64,000 nt of DNA from Aquatica leii (GCA_035610365.1 CM069433.1:177770882-177834881), one strand, 5' to 3'; shown: positions 33,481 through 45,188, counted from the first letter of the stretch. A program made the numbers and translations. The notes: generated from the letters alone by a model not told the origin.

Positions 33481-33639
33481 TTAAATGATGAAAAAGAAAA
33501 ACGTGCTTCTACAAAGAAAAAAATGCTTATTTCTACTGGTGCCAATTATAAACTACGGATAACACTGAATCACTCTGATTTTACTTAATGTAGATAATAT
33601 ATACATAAAAAAAGAAATTTAGAATTGCTTCTTTCAACA
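33481..33639 (-). repeat. copia-2 3' LTR, left end uncertain
   Basis: On the minus strand it begins TGTTGAAAGAAGCAATTCTA at 33639, preceded by the purine tract GAAGGAAGT. The same start recurs at 36479 with similar but diverged sequence for at least 100 bp. Confidence 0.65.
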
Positions 33640-34010
33640 ACTTCCTTCAATTCTAGGTTTAGTTCTATAAACTAATTATAAATCCGTTACTTCAAGTTTG
33701 TTGCTAAGTGATTTGGTCAAGATATCAGCTATTTGCTGATCTGTTGGCACATAATTTAAATTAATCTTTCCTTCATTTACATAATCCTTAACAAATGGCA
33801 TTTAACATTAATATGTTTTGTACGTTTTGTTTCAAAGGTATTACACATTTTTATGCAAGACTCGTTATTCTCGTAAATTTATATAGGAATAACATTTATT
33901 TTCGAAAATTTTTAACGAACACATGCATTCTGTTGCACAAGTGGACCACGTTACATATTCTGCTTCAGCACTAAATAATGACACTGTAGCTTGTTTTTTG
34001 GTTTTTAAAA
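33640..34010 (-). pseudogene. copia-2 RNase H fragment
   Basis: Minus-strand frames give ATVSLFSAEAEYVTW, ATECMCSLKIFENK, a block near KTYKTY, and FVKDYVNEGKINLNYVPTDQ with QIADILTKSLSNKLEVTDL before a stop: the typical C-terminal end of a Ty1/copia polyprotein. It is separated from the RT part by a 0.97-kb insertion. Confidence 0.85.
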
Positions 34011-34886
34011 AAAAATGTAACCGTCGTTTGAGGTTGTGCGATTACTTTTGTGAAAGATCCGGTATTTGAATTGATGTTATTCATTTCATGTATTTTGGAA
34101 TTGTTTTATTGATTTCAAATTGATTTAAGGAAGTTATTTAACGTTTTTAGAATCAATTTTGTAAGTAAAATTTTGTATTCATGTATTTAGAAATTATTAA
34201 GTTGTTTAAACAACCGTATTCTGCGTTTGTGTTGATCTGGAATTTTTTTTGTTCGGTCAAAATTCCAGTTGTAATTTGTGTTTCCCTTCTGAGATATAAT
34301 TGTAATTGAATATATTTTAGCAGCTTCTTTATTTTAAGTTTGTTTAAACGTTTTTTGTTTTAAGTACCTTCTCAGTACAGTCGTACTTATTTTCTTTGTG
34401 TTAGTTCGATTAAATTACGTTGGAATTAAGTCATTCTTTTAATTTATTAGACGGTTGTTATGATTCTGGTCTCAGCAAGTAATCTTTATGAAAGTAATGA
34501 AATAAAATATTTTGTCAATTTGACAGTTCACACAAGAGCCGTTTATCAACACTACTTTTGTGACGTAATTAAATTTGTTTGCATCTTCTTTGCCAGTCGT
34601 TGTGGTATTGTTTACTTTAATGGAGTTTTCAAACACAGCCTTTGGGAAAGGGTAGTCGATTGAGTTAATATATATATATGTGATTTTAGCGAGGAGTTAG
34701 TCAGTTGGTTGACAGTAGTTCGAAATGACTTAAGTATTGAAATGTAGCTTGTTGGGTGGTAAATTCACCCTCTTTAGATGAAGAATTACCGCGGAAGTCA
34801 GCAACAATGGAACAGTGAATAGTTCGTTCAAGTGGAAAAACTTTCTTATTTCGTAAAGTAATTACGGCCTATTGAATTTCACTGCC
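34011..34886. other. Insertion of unknown type in copia-2
   Basis: Starts about TGTAACCGTCG inside the RNase H and ends before the 94-bp GC-rich segment. It contains a (TA)n stretch at 34668-34679 followed by GCGAGGAGTTAGTCAGTTGG, which looks like a TATA box plus initiator. A solo LTR is possible, but no end repeat or target duplication was found. Confidence 0.4.
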
Positions 34887-34980
34887 ATCGCTCGGTACTG
34901 GACAATAGAAAAGGGCGCGCTACGCATCACGAGATCTGCGCATTGCGTTTTTCCCAGAACTAAAGCCGGCACCGAGTGAT
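34887..34980. repeat. 94-bp GC-rich segment with inverted ends
   Basis: Begins ATCGCTCGGTACTGG and ends CCGGCACCGAGTGAT; the ends are inverted repeats of about 10 bp with two changes. Clearly more GC-rich than the surroundings (GGGCGCGC, CTGCGCATTGCG). Confidence 0.55.
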
Positions 34981-34984
34981 GACT

Positions 34985-35195
34985 ATCAAAAATTTTGAAA
35001 ATATAAGCATGTTATCTACATAAATTAATATAAAATGTCACAATTTTCAGCTTATAAACCCAATGTTTAGTAAATGTTTGTTTAATCCTTTATGCCAGCA
35101 TTTTGGTGATTGTTGTAGTCTATAGAGGGATTTCTTGATAAGAGATACATTCCCTTCTTGCATTCCTTTAACACCTTCTGGTATGTGCATATAAG
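34985..35195 (-). pseudogene. copia-2 reverse transcriptase fragment
   Basis: Minus strand: YMHIPEGVKGMQEGNVSLIK, KSLYRLQQSPKCWHKGLNKH, then after a stop ILYILIYVDNMLIFSK, the copia YVDD block with DD changed to DN. Abuts the pogo fragment on the right. Confidence 0.88.
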
Positions 35196-35199
35196 CTGG

Positions 35200-36197
35200 T
35201 TATGTTTGCTGAAATCCGCGTGCAGCCAATTCGATTAATTGAATGTTTATGGGGGTGCTGTGACCATCATATATAACCAGGTTCGGTTTTTCTGAATCCA
35301 GAGCAGGCAGCAAAGTTTTTTTAAAATAATTAAGAAATATGTCAGATTCCATCCCGCCTTTCTTGCTAGCAGCAAATGACATTCCCGAGTATGAGTCTGC
35401 TTCATCTGGAACCCAGGCGTCCTATATATTTTTTCTCTTGTAAATGATAAGCGGTGGGACTTTCAATCCGCTAGCGGATGCAGCAGCAACAACAGTTGTA
35501 TTTTCCCTGCCCGGACCAGACACAGTTCTCGAGCAGGCTTTACCCTTCGCTCCAACAATTTTTGTTTTATTGGGATCATGACAAAAGGAACTCTCATCTA
35601 GGTTCCAAATCTGATTGGGCTTGTCATGAAGTGATAGGTCGGTTAAAGTTTGTTCTAGAATATCAAAATACTTGTTGATAACAAATGGATCTGTCATCTT
35701 TTTTCGAGCGTACTCGACTGATTGGGGCTTCTTTATACTGAGGTGATGACGTATTTTGAAGTTTCTAAACCAATCATCACCAGGTACGTTATATTTAAAT
35801 GGTGTCTTGAGATTGTTTTCTTGAACTAGCTACAACCCTTAATAATTCTTTTCTAGTGATTCCAAAACCCCATTTCTCTATTGTTTGGAGAGCATTGGCC
35901 AATCTGATTTCATCCTCTTTTGGAATTGCTGTAAGTGATAAAATAAAGTGGTTTTTGGAATTTGGTATAATGTGTGTGCCCTATGAATGGTGTGCCACGT
36001 TTTATTTCATTTATGGCATTTTCTATGTCTGCTTTGGAGTACTTGGAACCTCGGGAAGTTTTTCTCTCTCGGCATATTCTGAAACAAAAATTTTCGTGAA
36101 TGAGAAATGTTCATAAAATATACGTTCACACTTACACCAGGAAAATGTTCACACTTACCTCACCATGCAAAATAATATGAGGAAAGTGTGAACACTG
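35200..36197 (-). pseudogene. pogo-type transposase, truncated and broken
   Basis: The right end at 36197 starts CAGTGTTCACACTTTCC on the minus strand; the motif AAGTGTGAAC recurs at about 36126-36160 as subterminal repeats. The N-terminal Psq-like region reads YSKADIENAINEIKRGT and HTLYQIPKTTLFYHL in shifted frames. The DDE core has IWNLDESSFCHDP (first Asp) and NLVIYDGHSTPINIQLIELA (second Asp). The part with the third acidic residue is missing because copia sequence begins at 35195. It sits inside copia-2 next to its 5' LTR. Confidence 0.85.
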
Positions 36198-36479
36198 CAT
36201 TTTCTAATAAGTTGAAAGATAAACAGAAAATACATATGCAGTGTATGAAACTACAACGTTTCACGATACTGAGGGAATAAAACTGAGACAACTTACCTAG
36301 ATGAATGTCTTTCTTTTCTTTTATTAAAAATAACACGCTTCACTCGTCAACTTCTGTCACGTTGGCGTCTGAACTCGATAGTATAAACTACTGATGACCC
36401 TGAATCACTTACTTAACTTAATGTAGAGAATACATACGTAAAAACAGAACTATAAAATGTAGAATTGCTTCTTTCAACA
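36198..36479 (-). repeat. copia-2 5' LTR, left end uncertain
   Basis: Begins TGTTGAAAGAAGCAATTCTA at 36479 on the minus strand, matching the start of the 3' LTR at 33639. The inner end is obscured by the pogo insertion. Gag, protease and integrase of copia-2 are absent. Confidence 0.6.
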
Positions 36480-36572
36480 TGTTACATGCCTTTAAACTTC
36501 TTAAGGTGCATTTTCGTCGTTTACATCTACATTTAAGCAAATGTTATTCAACGAATTGCCATAGTTTTGTAT

Positions 36573-36690
36573 AGTTGTAGAAACTGCATTAGAATATTCT
36601 AGTGCTGATGAGTCCAAACAGAACGAAACAGCTGTCCACTGGTTTCTAATAATGGTTTCTGCAATTATATAAACAAATTTTTGCACTTGC
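36573..36690 (+). repeat. Dispersed repeat carrying a type I hammerhead, copy B
   Basis: Second copy of the 30858-30978 unit, in the same orientation. Similarity starts around AGTTGTAGAAACT and ends after TGCAATTATATAAACAAATT. The 76-codon minus-strand frame through it (ETIIRNQWTAVSFCLDSSA) is partly conserved in copy A, but that follows from DNA similarity and copy A has a stop. Confidence 0.65.
36599..36642 (+). ncRNA. Hammerhead ribozyme motif, copy B
   Basis: Full type I design: stem I CTAGTG (36599-36604) with CACTGG (36637-36642), six pairs including one G-U; CTGATGA 36605-36611; stem II GTCC/GAAC with one C-A mismatch and an AAACA loop; GAAA 36625-36628; stem III ACA/UGU; expected cleavage after C36636. 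All invariant core bases are present. Copy A has the better stem II, copy B the better stem I. Confidence 0.83.
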
Positions 36691-36949
36691 GTAGTACAGT
36701 TAGGATTATGCCGCGTATAATTCAAATACATTTTTTGAAATTTGCGGTTGTAATATTTACTATTGAAGTAATAACTTCATAGTTTCCTACATGTGGATTA
36801 CCTCGCACGTAGCTTTGTTCCTACGAGATGGGGTTTAGCCTCAGTAATGTGACTGTGAAATTTGGACTAGAATTAAAATTTTTACACAACAATCATGAAA
36901 TGGATATTGTAAAGTCAGGCACTGCATAAAATTTGTTAATATTATGTCT

Positions 36950-37640
36950 ATAGTTTATATCTAAATGGCAATTTAACTGACACAAAATTTGCAAGGAACT
37001 GCCATTAACTCTTAGTAACTACTGCTAGTAAGTTAGCGGCCAAGTTTTCTCGCAAAGTCTTAGGTACCATATTTTATTTATTAAAGATTCCTGTAGCTCT
37101 AATATTTTCTAACACTACATCTAGTTCACAAATCTGGACAGAAAAAATATACGGTCCCGTCATGTTTGTTTTTCCTACCAAAAGAGTACCCTGATACCCC
37201 ATGGTTGTTGAGTCGGCAGCAACCTTTTTTGTATTCAGCTTCGAACAGTGTTTCTTTAAGTTGTAGCAGTTGTAGAGTAGCAGAAAACCTTAGGCTGTAC
37301 GGGTTTAGAACCAGATGAAGCATAGTACCTTACCTAGCAGCTATTAAAACATTTGACACCAATCACTAGGCTTTCTTTAATTTTAGTAACTAGAACAAAA
37401 TGTGAAACAGTTATTGGTGTTAGTGCTCGACGAGTTTCACTTGGTATACCGCTTCTTTCATAATCTGATATGAGTTCAATAACCTCAGTACATCATTGAG
37501 CGAATCGAACTGTTTCCTCTGCGCTTGTAACACTATTATGAAATCAACCAATAACGTAGGAAATAATATCTTCTTCGTCTAAGCATAACTTGTTGGCAAA
37601 CATTGTCTTATCTTGGTAATACAGCGCAAACTCTGATTCT
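36950..37640 (-). pseudogene. LTR-retrotransposon Gag fragment with knuckle-like Cys blocks
   Basis: Minus-strand frames: MFANKLCLDEEDIISYVIG, FHNSVTSAEETVRFAQ, EVIELISDYERSGIPSETRR and HFVLVTKIKESL, then VKCFNSC and a second Cys block near KPVQPKVFCY, as in gypsy-type nucleocapsids. What follows may be a decayed protease. Stops in every frame. Lineage not certain. Confidence 0.6.
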
Positions 37641-38040
37641 CATCCAACGTCTTGCTTCAAATTTACGCATTAAAGTTATTTTTTTCAAACTTAATTAGAG
37701 TATGCTATTTGCTTAATTGATAATAAACTGTAGTGAAACTAGTGTTACAATGACAATTGTAGTGCGAGTAAGTTTGAAATATATGAGCGTTAGAAAAATG
37801 AATTGTAACACATATTTTTTATAGTAGTTTTTTCATTTTGCTTTAATTTACATCATTTGTTAATCAAAATTGTAATATATTTATAGCAGCAATTTTTGAT
37901 ATATTATACCTATCTAACTACTTTCTAATTTCAAGTTTGCACATATTTGACATTTTTATTATTATTGCGATGATTTTAGTTCAAACTTTATATAATACAC
38001 ATACAAAAGTCACTGTTTTTGATAACTTTTGTATTGTGTT
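37641..38040. other. AT-rich spacer
   Basis: No feature recognised. Confidence 0.5.
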
Positions 38041-38160
38041 TTGATCGTTTGTGGAATACTTACGTTTAATAAATTGTAGTGGCCTGAAAAAGTGTATACA
38101 TGGTACAGAAAAACGTTGCCCATAAAAAAACTGAGTAGTTTTTATGTCTCTCCTTAACGA
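38041..38160 (+). repeat. Solo PLE A pseudo-LTR end with decayed hammerhead
   Basis: 38081-38120 follows the PLE A layout: GGC, CTGAAAA (invariant G lost), a weak stem, GAAAAACGTT, GCC; then an ACTGAGTAGTTTTTATG block as in the 27.15-kb arm and a CTCTCCTT end. A decayed end fragment without coding sequence. Confidence 0.6.
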
Positions 38161-39510
38161 CGAAGTAAAAAGTTATCAACTATAAAATACTATATTCTTT
38201 TTAATTGACATTTCTGAAAAAAAATACAATAATAAGAACGATTATTTATCGTATTATAGTAAAGCATAATATGGGTGACAAGGGAAATACGATTTTTTTG
38301 TTTATAAACATCATACTAGTGATGGTGCCTCCCGGGTCTCTAAAGGAACGTAATGTGGAAATGCAATGACATATTAAGTTTGATTTATTTATTCTTACAA
38401 AGATTATACGCTTTTACATCCATACGTAATAACAACATTCAAATAAATGTCTTATTTTTCTACTAGTGTCGCAAAAAGAAAATTGATTGTATTAACGTAA
38501 TCTAAAAAATTGTCAAACTAAAAAATGCAGAAGCATGGTAAGAGCAAAGGAATAAATAATTTAGCGTTGCAATCAATTTTATTTATACACGAAAATATTT
38601 TGCATAAAAATAAAATGCAGCAAATACACAAACCCATTCCACTGTTAATAAGTCTTTATAAGTGTGTTAGCAATGATTTAAAACATTTATTATAATTGCC
38701 TTTCTTTGACATTTCGACAAAAAAGAGAATGTAAAAAAACAACTGCTTAAATGTAATTAAAAGTTAAGTGCAGTAGCTTATATTTACAATGTTATTAATA
38801 GGATGTTACATGGATGTAATATACAATGTGTTCAAAAAATAACCTTAATAAAGGTGTTTCAATATGGAACTTTTATTTACATACGAAAGTATTTTGTATA
38901 AAAATAAAATGCAGTTAACTGTTCCAAATCATTCAAAAATAAGAATATATTTATGTTTTAGTTTTTACGGATAAACAATTTGACCTGGTATTATCAATGG
39001 TTATTATTTGTATAGCTTTTTTTACACCGCGCGCTAACTATTTTATCCGGTGGTGTCTCGTTTTTTGTTTAGTCGAGTGTACATCTTACATCATCGATGT
39101 AATATTGAAAAATCGATCAACCGTAATCAACAAACAATTTAAAATTAAACATTATTTTTACATTAATCGAAATCTAAAATTGTTTTTTCAATTTTAATAT
39201 TTATTAAACGAATTTCGGCATATTTTATACGATCCTACAATAAAATATTGGTTAAAAAGTAAGTTTTAATGCTATGTGAGTTTTTTGAAAAGAGAATCTA
39301 TTGTTATAAAGAATCTTGAAAATGCCATTAAGAACTTTCTTACAAAAAAATAAATATGAATACAGTAATTTATTCTTTATGGAAAAAAATCGGCATTCAA
39401 ACGTTCCAAGTTCAGAAATTCGTGCATCCTTGTGTTTAAATGTTTTACGATCGCGGTTTTAGAACAAAAATTTGTGATTCTGACATAATAACTTTTAGCG
39501 GTGGAAACTA
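38161..39510. other. AT-rich DNA without recognised features
   Basis: Two loosely similar stretches around AAAATAAAATGCAG occur near 38.6 and 38.9 kb, but no element was recognised. Confidence 0.5.
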
Positions 39511-39514
39511 ATAT

Positions 39515-39736
39515 TTATAGAACACAAATGTATTGTTGGAAGAAATGAAACGATTCCATTTGCGCATACATTAATTTTTCGAAATTATCATTAAGCAAAA
39601 TGTGACGTTTGGCGTCTAATGCAGTTCGTTGTTTGTTGTAAAAATTGTACTCTAATCTATTTAATCTGTCACTCACTCGTATTACTGATTTCGCATCTAA
39701 AAAAAAATTTAGTTCAGCTAACTTGTACTTCTTCAC
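39515..39736 (-). pseudogene. BEL/Pao integrase N-terminal fragment
   Basis: Minus-strand frame: LNFFLDAKSVIRVSDRLNRL, YNFYNKQRTALDAKRHILLN and DNFEKLMYAQME. It follows the BEL/Pao pattern of …G.IRVGGRL…HPI.LPK….LI. Short and diverged, hence moderate confidence. Flanks are unassigned. Confidence 0.55.
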
Positions 39737-39924
39737 TTTCCTATTGTATTATGCTGCACGACTTTGAATAACAAAGTTATTGCTATTGCAAATTTTATGA
39801 TGACTATTTTCTTCTGCGGTCTTAGCATTTGACAATATCCAATAAATAACAGCATTCTGCAGTTTTTGTAGCAAATTCTTAGGAAAAGTTCGAATACTGT
39901 TTTTTTTCGATTTATTTGGCTCAA

Positions 39925-42100
39925 AAATGAAAATTTTTATTTTGATATTTTCTGCTTGTATTGATGCTGTAATTTTATCTTTTAAATTAAAAACTTGTTA
40001 TTTAACCAAGAAACATTATATATATATATATTGTTATCATTCGGTTATTGTTATCAAAAACTCCAAGTTCCAACGTGATTCTATTAAGCGGCGTATATTG
40101 TATTACCAATTTCCATTCTGGAAAAGTCCCTTGCGGTCAAATCATCACAAGCCGCGCTTTCGTCGCGTGATTATCGATTTCAAACTATTCAATAATTAAT
40201 ATTTTTAAGGCTCAACGCGTTACAATGTTAATTACGCTTAGAACTATGAACAGAATTAATTCTTTAATTAAATTTTTTGTTAAAAAATAACATGACAAAC
40301 AAATTAGGTATGCATAAAAAAATTTGATAATTTCTTTTTAAATAAGAAAATAAAAATAAATAAATTAACATAAACAAAATATGATGCCAGATCCATCTCA
40401 TAGTGGAAATTTACTATGTGAAGATAATAATTTGTAAAATGAATAAATTAATTGTAATTGTGAGAAAAAGATGTTTTTCTGTCACTTGTATCATAAATAT
40501 TTGTAATCTTAGCACGTTTTGTAGCATTGTCGTTTAATTTCTACTAATTATTTATGTTTTAAAAAGTGATTAATGTAACAGATTATCAATATTGTAAAAA
40601 CGTTAAAAGCAACAAAGTTGGTTAAATTTATCACTGAAGTTCTTTATTTACATTAAGATAAGTATGTTTAGTATAAAAAGTTGACTTTAATTTATGGTGA
40701 TGATTTGTTTGTTGCAACTTCTTTTCATTAATCAAAAAATGTTACTTTTATTAAATTATGAAATAACTTTTCAGGACTAAGATAAACGGGATTATTCTTT
40801 TAATTTTGATTTTTGGTTGAGTCTTTTAAGATGTATTTTTAAAATAACAATATTTTCAAATCATTCTATTTTTTTAAATAAGCAAATAATAAAAATTACT
40901 GAATGAAATTTTTGTAAATAATTTAAAATATTTAAAAAAAATACATTGACGGTTTGTCTAAAAACAACAATAATAATTAAATAAATAATTTTTTTTATGT
41001 TTGTAGACATTCTAGTTATTTTTTTTACAATTAATGGAATTAGCAAAGTTTGAAAACTTTTACAAATGTCATTTGAAATTTAGAATGGCAAGAAACGACA
41101 CAGATAATTTAATACTACGTCAAAGCTTGACGAAGTGAATCTGTTAAACTTTGTAATTTAATGGCCATTATTAAACGGCTTCTCTGAAACTCTAAATGAC
41201 GTTGACGTTTCTATCGAATCATAAATTAGAATGCGAACAAGGATTTTGAGAATTTTTGTGAAAAGACTCCAGCGCGAGCTGCGAATCCAATAAATACAAG
41301 CATTGGACACATATTACTTTAACCATAGATTTTATTATGTTAACTAATTAAACTATTTGTAATTATACACTACTTCAAAATGTCATATCTATTGTATATT
41401 TATCTAAAGTATTACCAAGAAAAAATATTTTTTTATTTTCTAGAATACAGTGTTCTATAACAATTGCCAAAAACGAAACCGAATTGAAATCAAATAATAA
41501 ACAAAAACGTTAATATATAGAGCCTACAATAGTGCGCCAGGTTTCCATAGCGTCTATACAAATTATAGTAGGAATTTTATTTATATGCTGACTTTAGTTG
41601 TACTCTAGTGCGCATTTTAGAAAAACATACAGGGTTTCACAAAAAGTGTAATATAAAGTCAATAAAGTCGTGCGTGCAAACTAATAAAAATGTACACGAT
41701 AGAAATTTTATGTAATAAACAAGATATTCACAATTTAGTGTCCCGGAGTATGCTATTAGCTAATAACACATCCAACAAAAATTCCTTAAAATTTATCTTC
41801 AACGTTATCACAAATAAATTTCTTAGTTTTATACGATCTGTTAAGAAAAACCAAGTGCGCCAAGATTCCCTACATTCGTATAAATATTAGTAAGTAAGTG
41901 TGCCTTCCAATTTGTTTGTAATTGTAGCAATTGAATCTAGGTATATTGGCATTCCAATTACTTACGATTATTTAAGATTATAGATTTGCAAATTTGCACA
42001 CCGAAAGATTAATTAGATTTAAAGATTAAAATAAGAATTCAATTATGAATATGTTTGGTTTAATTAGGAAAAGAAGTGGAGTTAAACATAAACTTACTTC
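39925..42100. other. AT-rich DNA without recognised features
   Basis: No protein fragments. A 90-codon frame at 39927-40199 begins with a hydrophobic stretch but has no family features. Confidence 0.5.
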
Positions 42101-42119
42101 GTTTAGATTTTTTAAAACT

Positions 42120-42665
42120 GATTTGTGAACAGTTTAATCTTGATTCATCTTCATTAAGTGAAGCAACGATTATTAAGTTAGAGAAAAGATTTATCAAAAT
42201 TTGATTCAATTTATGAGGACTGATTGAACTTTAAAGACATTTTTGGTTCACTGATAAATAAAAATACGTTAATTAATGACATCCAAAAGTTTCATTATTT
42301 ACGAGCAAATTCAAACATTACCCCATTAAAGATTATTTAATTCTTAGTTTTTTCAGGAAAATAATCAAGTTGTATGGGATCTCCTATGTCAGAGGTTTAA
42401 CAACCAAAAATTGTTAATTACCAGTCATATCAAAAGTTTTTTTAATCTAGCATTTTAAAGGAGTCATCTTCTTCATTACGTAATTTAGTTGATTCTTTGT
42501 ATAAACATTTAAGAGCCGTTACCAACTTAGGTTTAGATACAGATTCTTGGGATTCACTAATGATCTTTTTGGTAAGCACAAAGTTAGACAAGTCTACAGC
42601 CTGTGAATGGGAAAAAGTTATGAAAGATACAAACTTTCGTGATAATAGAGATTAAACTTCCTAAG
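42120..42665 (+). pseudogene. BEL/Pao Gag fragment (DUF1759-like)
   Basis: Plus-strand frames give FGSLINKNTLINDIQKFHYL, then VVWDLLCQRFNNQKLLITSH, IKSFFNLA, SSSLRNLVDSLYKHLRAVTN, LGLDTDSWDSLMIFLVSTKL and CEWEKVMKD. This series is characteristic of BEL/Pao Gag. Several frameshifts. The neighbouring gypsy-3 begins 300 bp downstream. Confidence 0.78.
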
Positions 42666-42975
42666 ATTTTTGACAGGAATGGTATTAAATCCTTCTGGTA
42701 GGAGAGGGCGACAGGAAACCACTAAAAAAAACTAAAAGCAAGTAGTGATGATTCGTCAAACACAGTCAAGTGGTAAAAAGTAATAAATAACAAAAAACAT
42801 TAATTATGTAAATGATTTAAAAAACAAAACAATAGTTCCATCAAACTCACAAACATCACAAAAACCAATTATCATAGTTAGCTATTAAAATATGTTTTTG
42901 CTAATCTTTAATAATTCGTCTTTTAAAAAACGTGAATTTTTGTTAACAAAAAGCGGCGTGTGTTTAGTGTACAAG

Positions 42976-44640
42976 ATGACGGAAGAAGCACAAGCCAATC
43001 AAGTAGCTGCAGCCACAGTGTCGCTACCACCATTCTGAGGCAACAAAGGCGAATTATGGTTTTCCATGGCAGAAGCTAACTTCAATTTACGTTTCTTGAA
43101 AATAACACGTGAAGTTTTTACCACGTTATTTCAGTGCTGCCACCGAAAATTTTAAGTGAAATTTCCGAAATTATCACTAAGTCGACAGGCGACACTCCCT
43201 ATTCAGATCTAAAGAATGCTATAATATGTTGTGTATCCCTCATAGAGAGCCAAAAGTTAAAACAACTAATAGCCAGTTTGGAATTAGGAAACCGTAAACC
43301 ATTGCAATTACTGCGACACATGCGGTCATTAATAAGTAGCTCACAGGCAATAGATGAAAGGGTCTTGAAAGAACTGTTCCTACAGCAGATGCCAGTTGCC
43401 ATACAACCAATTCTAGTATCCCTGACGCTAGGTTTGGATTAGCTTGCGAAGGTTGCCGACACAATTATAGAAACTACACCATCTGCAATTACACCGGTAA
43501 GCGCATGTCCGAAAACAGCATCAACAAGCGCGAAGGTACCACTAGTAGCGGCGTCAAAATGCCATCTACCGACAACAAAAACGATCTTATTCGTCAGTTG
43601 ATAAAAAAAATTGACGCCTTAGAAACAAAGATGATCCAGCAACGAAGCTCAAGTAGAAACAAGTACCATCAACACAGAACCAGAAGTAAAAACAGAAATA
43701 GAGATGACTGGTACCACATACTATACAAACACAAGACCAGAAGATGTGACCCACCGCGTTCCTACAATTCAAAAAACCTGACGCCGCAACAAGGAAAATA
43801 GCGGTCTCTGTATGTAATTCACATCATAGACTTTCTATTAGCAATAAAAATTCTAACATAAACATTTAATAGATACTGTTGCAGAATTAAGTGTGTTGCC
43901 ATCTAAGTTCCTTGATAAATACTCAAGCTACAACTCTCGGTTTGAATTAGAATTGGCTAGTGGGACACGAATCAAGACTTACGGTAAAAAAATCGTTTTA
44001 GGGTTACGTAACATATTCTTGGACTTTTGTGATAGCAGACGTAACAGATGTTATTATCGGTGCAGATTTTTAAAATTTTGCAAGTTATTGATGGACATAG
44101 CTAACCTAAAGCTTTTTAAAATTTAAACAAGCCTTAGTGTACAGTGTCCCGTGAAACAAACAAAAGAAACAGGTAGAGACCGATGCAGCATCCTGGCCCC
44201 GTTAAGCTTATCGACAAGCTTCGGGGCCCCCAACACAATGTTGTTCACCTTATAAGAACAACCGGCCCACCTACGTACAGCAAACCGCAGAGACTAGCAC
44301 CACAGAGTTTGTGGTGATTTTTGGTTATTAAATAGAAGCACAGTTCCTTAACGATACACAATTTTTACACATACAGGATTTCGCACCTAAGCGGAAAGAA
44401 AATATTCTCATTGCTAGACCTGGTTAAAACATACTATCAGATACCGGTGAACCCACCTGACCGTCCCAAAACGGTTATATGCACTTCATTCGGTCTATTT
44501 GAATTCCTACGGGCTAAAAAAACGCAGCAGAAACGTTTCAGAGTATTATTGACCAAGTTCTGCATGGACTACACTTCCTATATACATACCTAGATCATTC
44601 CTGTTCCGAATGACTTATAGAAAACTATTAAAACAGCTAC
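42976..44640 (+). pseudogene. gypsy-3 Gag, protease and RT N-part, broken
   Basis: ATG at 42976, then VSLPPF and NKGELWFSMAEANFNLR, ILSEISEIITKSTGDTPYSD, LGNRKPLQLLRHMRSLI and LKELFLQQMPVAIQPIL: the Gag of CsRn1-like gypsy elements. Protease: LIDTVAELSVLPSKFLDKY, where the active-site Gly of DTGA is Val. [34 protein letters not shown], then in another frame [17 protein letters not shown] and LYTYLDHS. Frames shift repeatedly. The RT breaks off at the AT-rich insertion at 44625. Confidence 0.88.
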
Positions 44641-45188
44641 AATTACAAATTTCTATAAGTTAAAGTCTCGAAAATTGATTTCTATAGGTTCCTATTAGTT
44701 ACGGAAAACCACAATTTCTATTTAAAACACTAGAGAAAATCCCTATAGAAAACTGTAGAACAAAGGTCATATCAAAGGATGTATGTATTTATTTTATATG
44801 TTATTGATAAATTGAATTAGAAATTCTAAATAAATCTCAAAGGTTATTAATGGAAGCCGAAGCAAAACTAAAAAATTTTCGCATACAATAACATTCGCGG
44901 TGAAAATTCACTTCTTCTTTTTATTTGTTTTTATAGAAATTTCTTTGATTAAAACCATTTTTTTTAAATTAGGAATAAATAGGCAATTTTATATTGCACT
45001 TTTTTAACAGATTTTATTATGTTTTATTTATTTATTTTTAATTAAAAAATTTCCAGGAAGTTTCTATACTTTTTTCTATAGGAAAAACATTCCTTGGAAT
45101 TTACCTATATAAACCCATATAAACTTTACTTAGTCCCTATACTTTCTTATAAAACCTTTTCAAACCTATTAACCCCTATAATATTTCT
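44625..45188. mobile_element. Non-coding insertion with inverted TTTCTATAG-type motifs, MITE-like
   Basis: About 560 bp between two parts of the gypsy-3 reverse transcriptase. ATTTCTATAAG, TTTCTATAGG, CCTATAGAAAA and CCCTATAATATTTC and similar words recur at both ends in both orientations, with a plain AT-rich centre. This is the layout of a non-autonomous DNA transposon with subterminal repeats. Terminal repeat and target duplication could not be fixed. Confidence 0.5.

Noticed and set aside
34660-34690. TA dinucleotide run
   Set aside because: Too short to list as a microsatellite of interest; mentioned only as part of a possible promoter.
36501-36731. 76-codon minus-strand frame across the hammerhead repeat
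   Set aside because: Partly similar to the same strand of copy A, but that follows from DNA similarity; copy A has a stop, and the conserved feature is the plus-strand ribozyme.
39927-40199. 90-codon frame with a hydrophobic start, resembling a secreted peptide precursor
   Set aside because: No convincing cleavage sites or repeats, composition typical of chance frames in AT-rich DNA, and no transcript signals.
41625-41660. ACAGGG-type sequence like a mariner end
   Set aside because: Only one end is present, with no partner repeat or transposase nearby.
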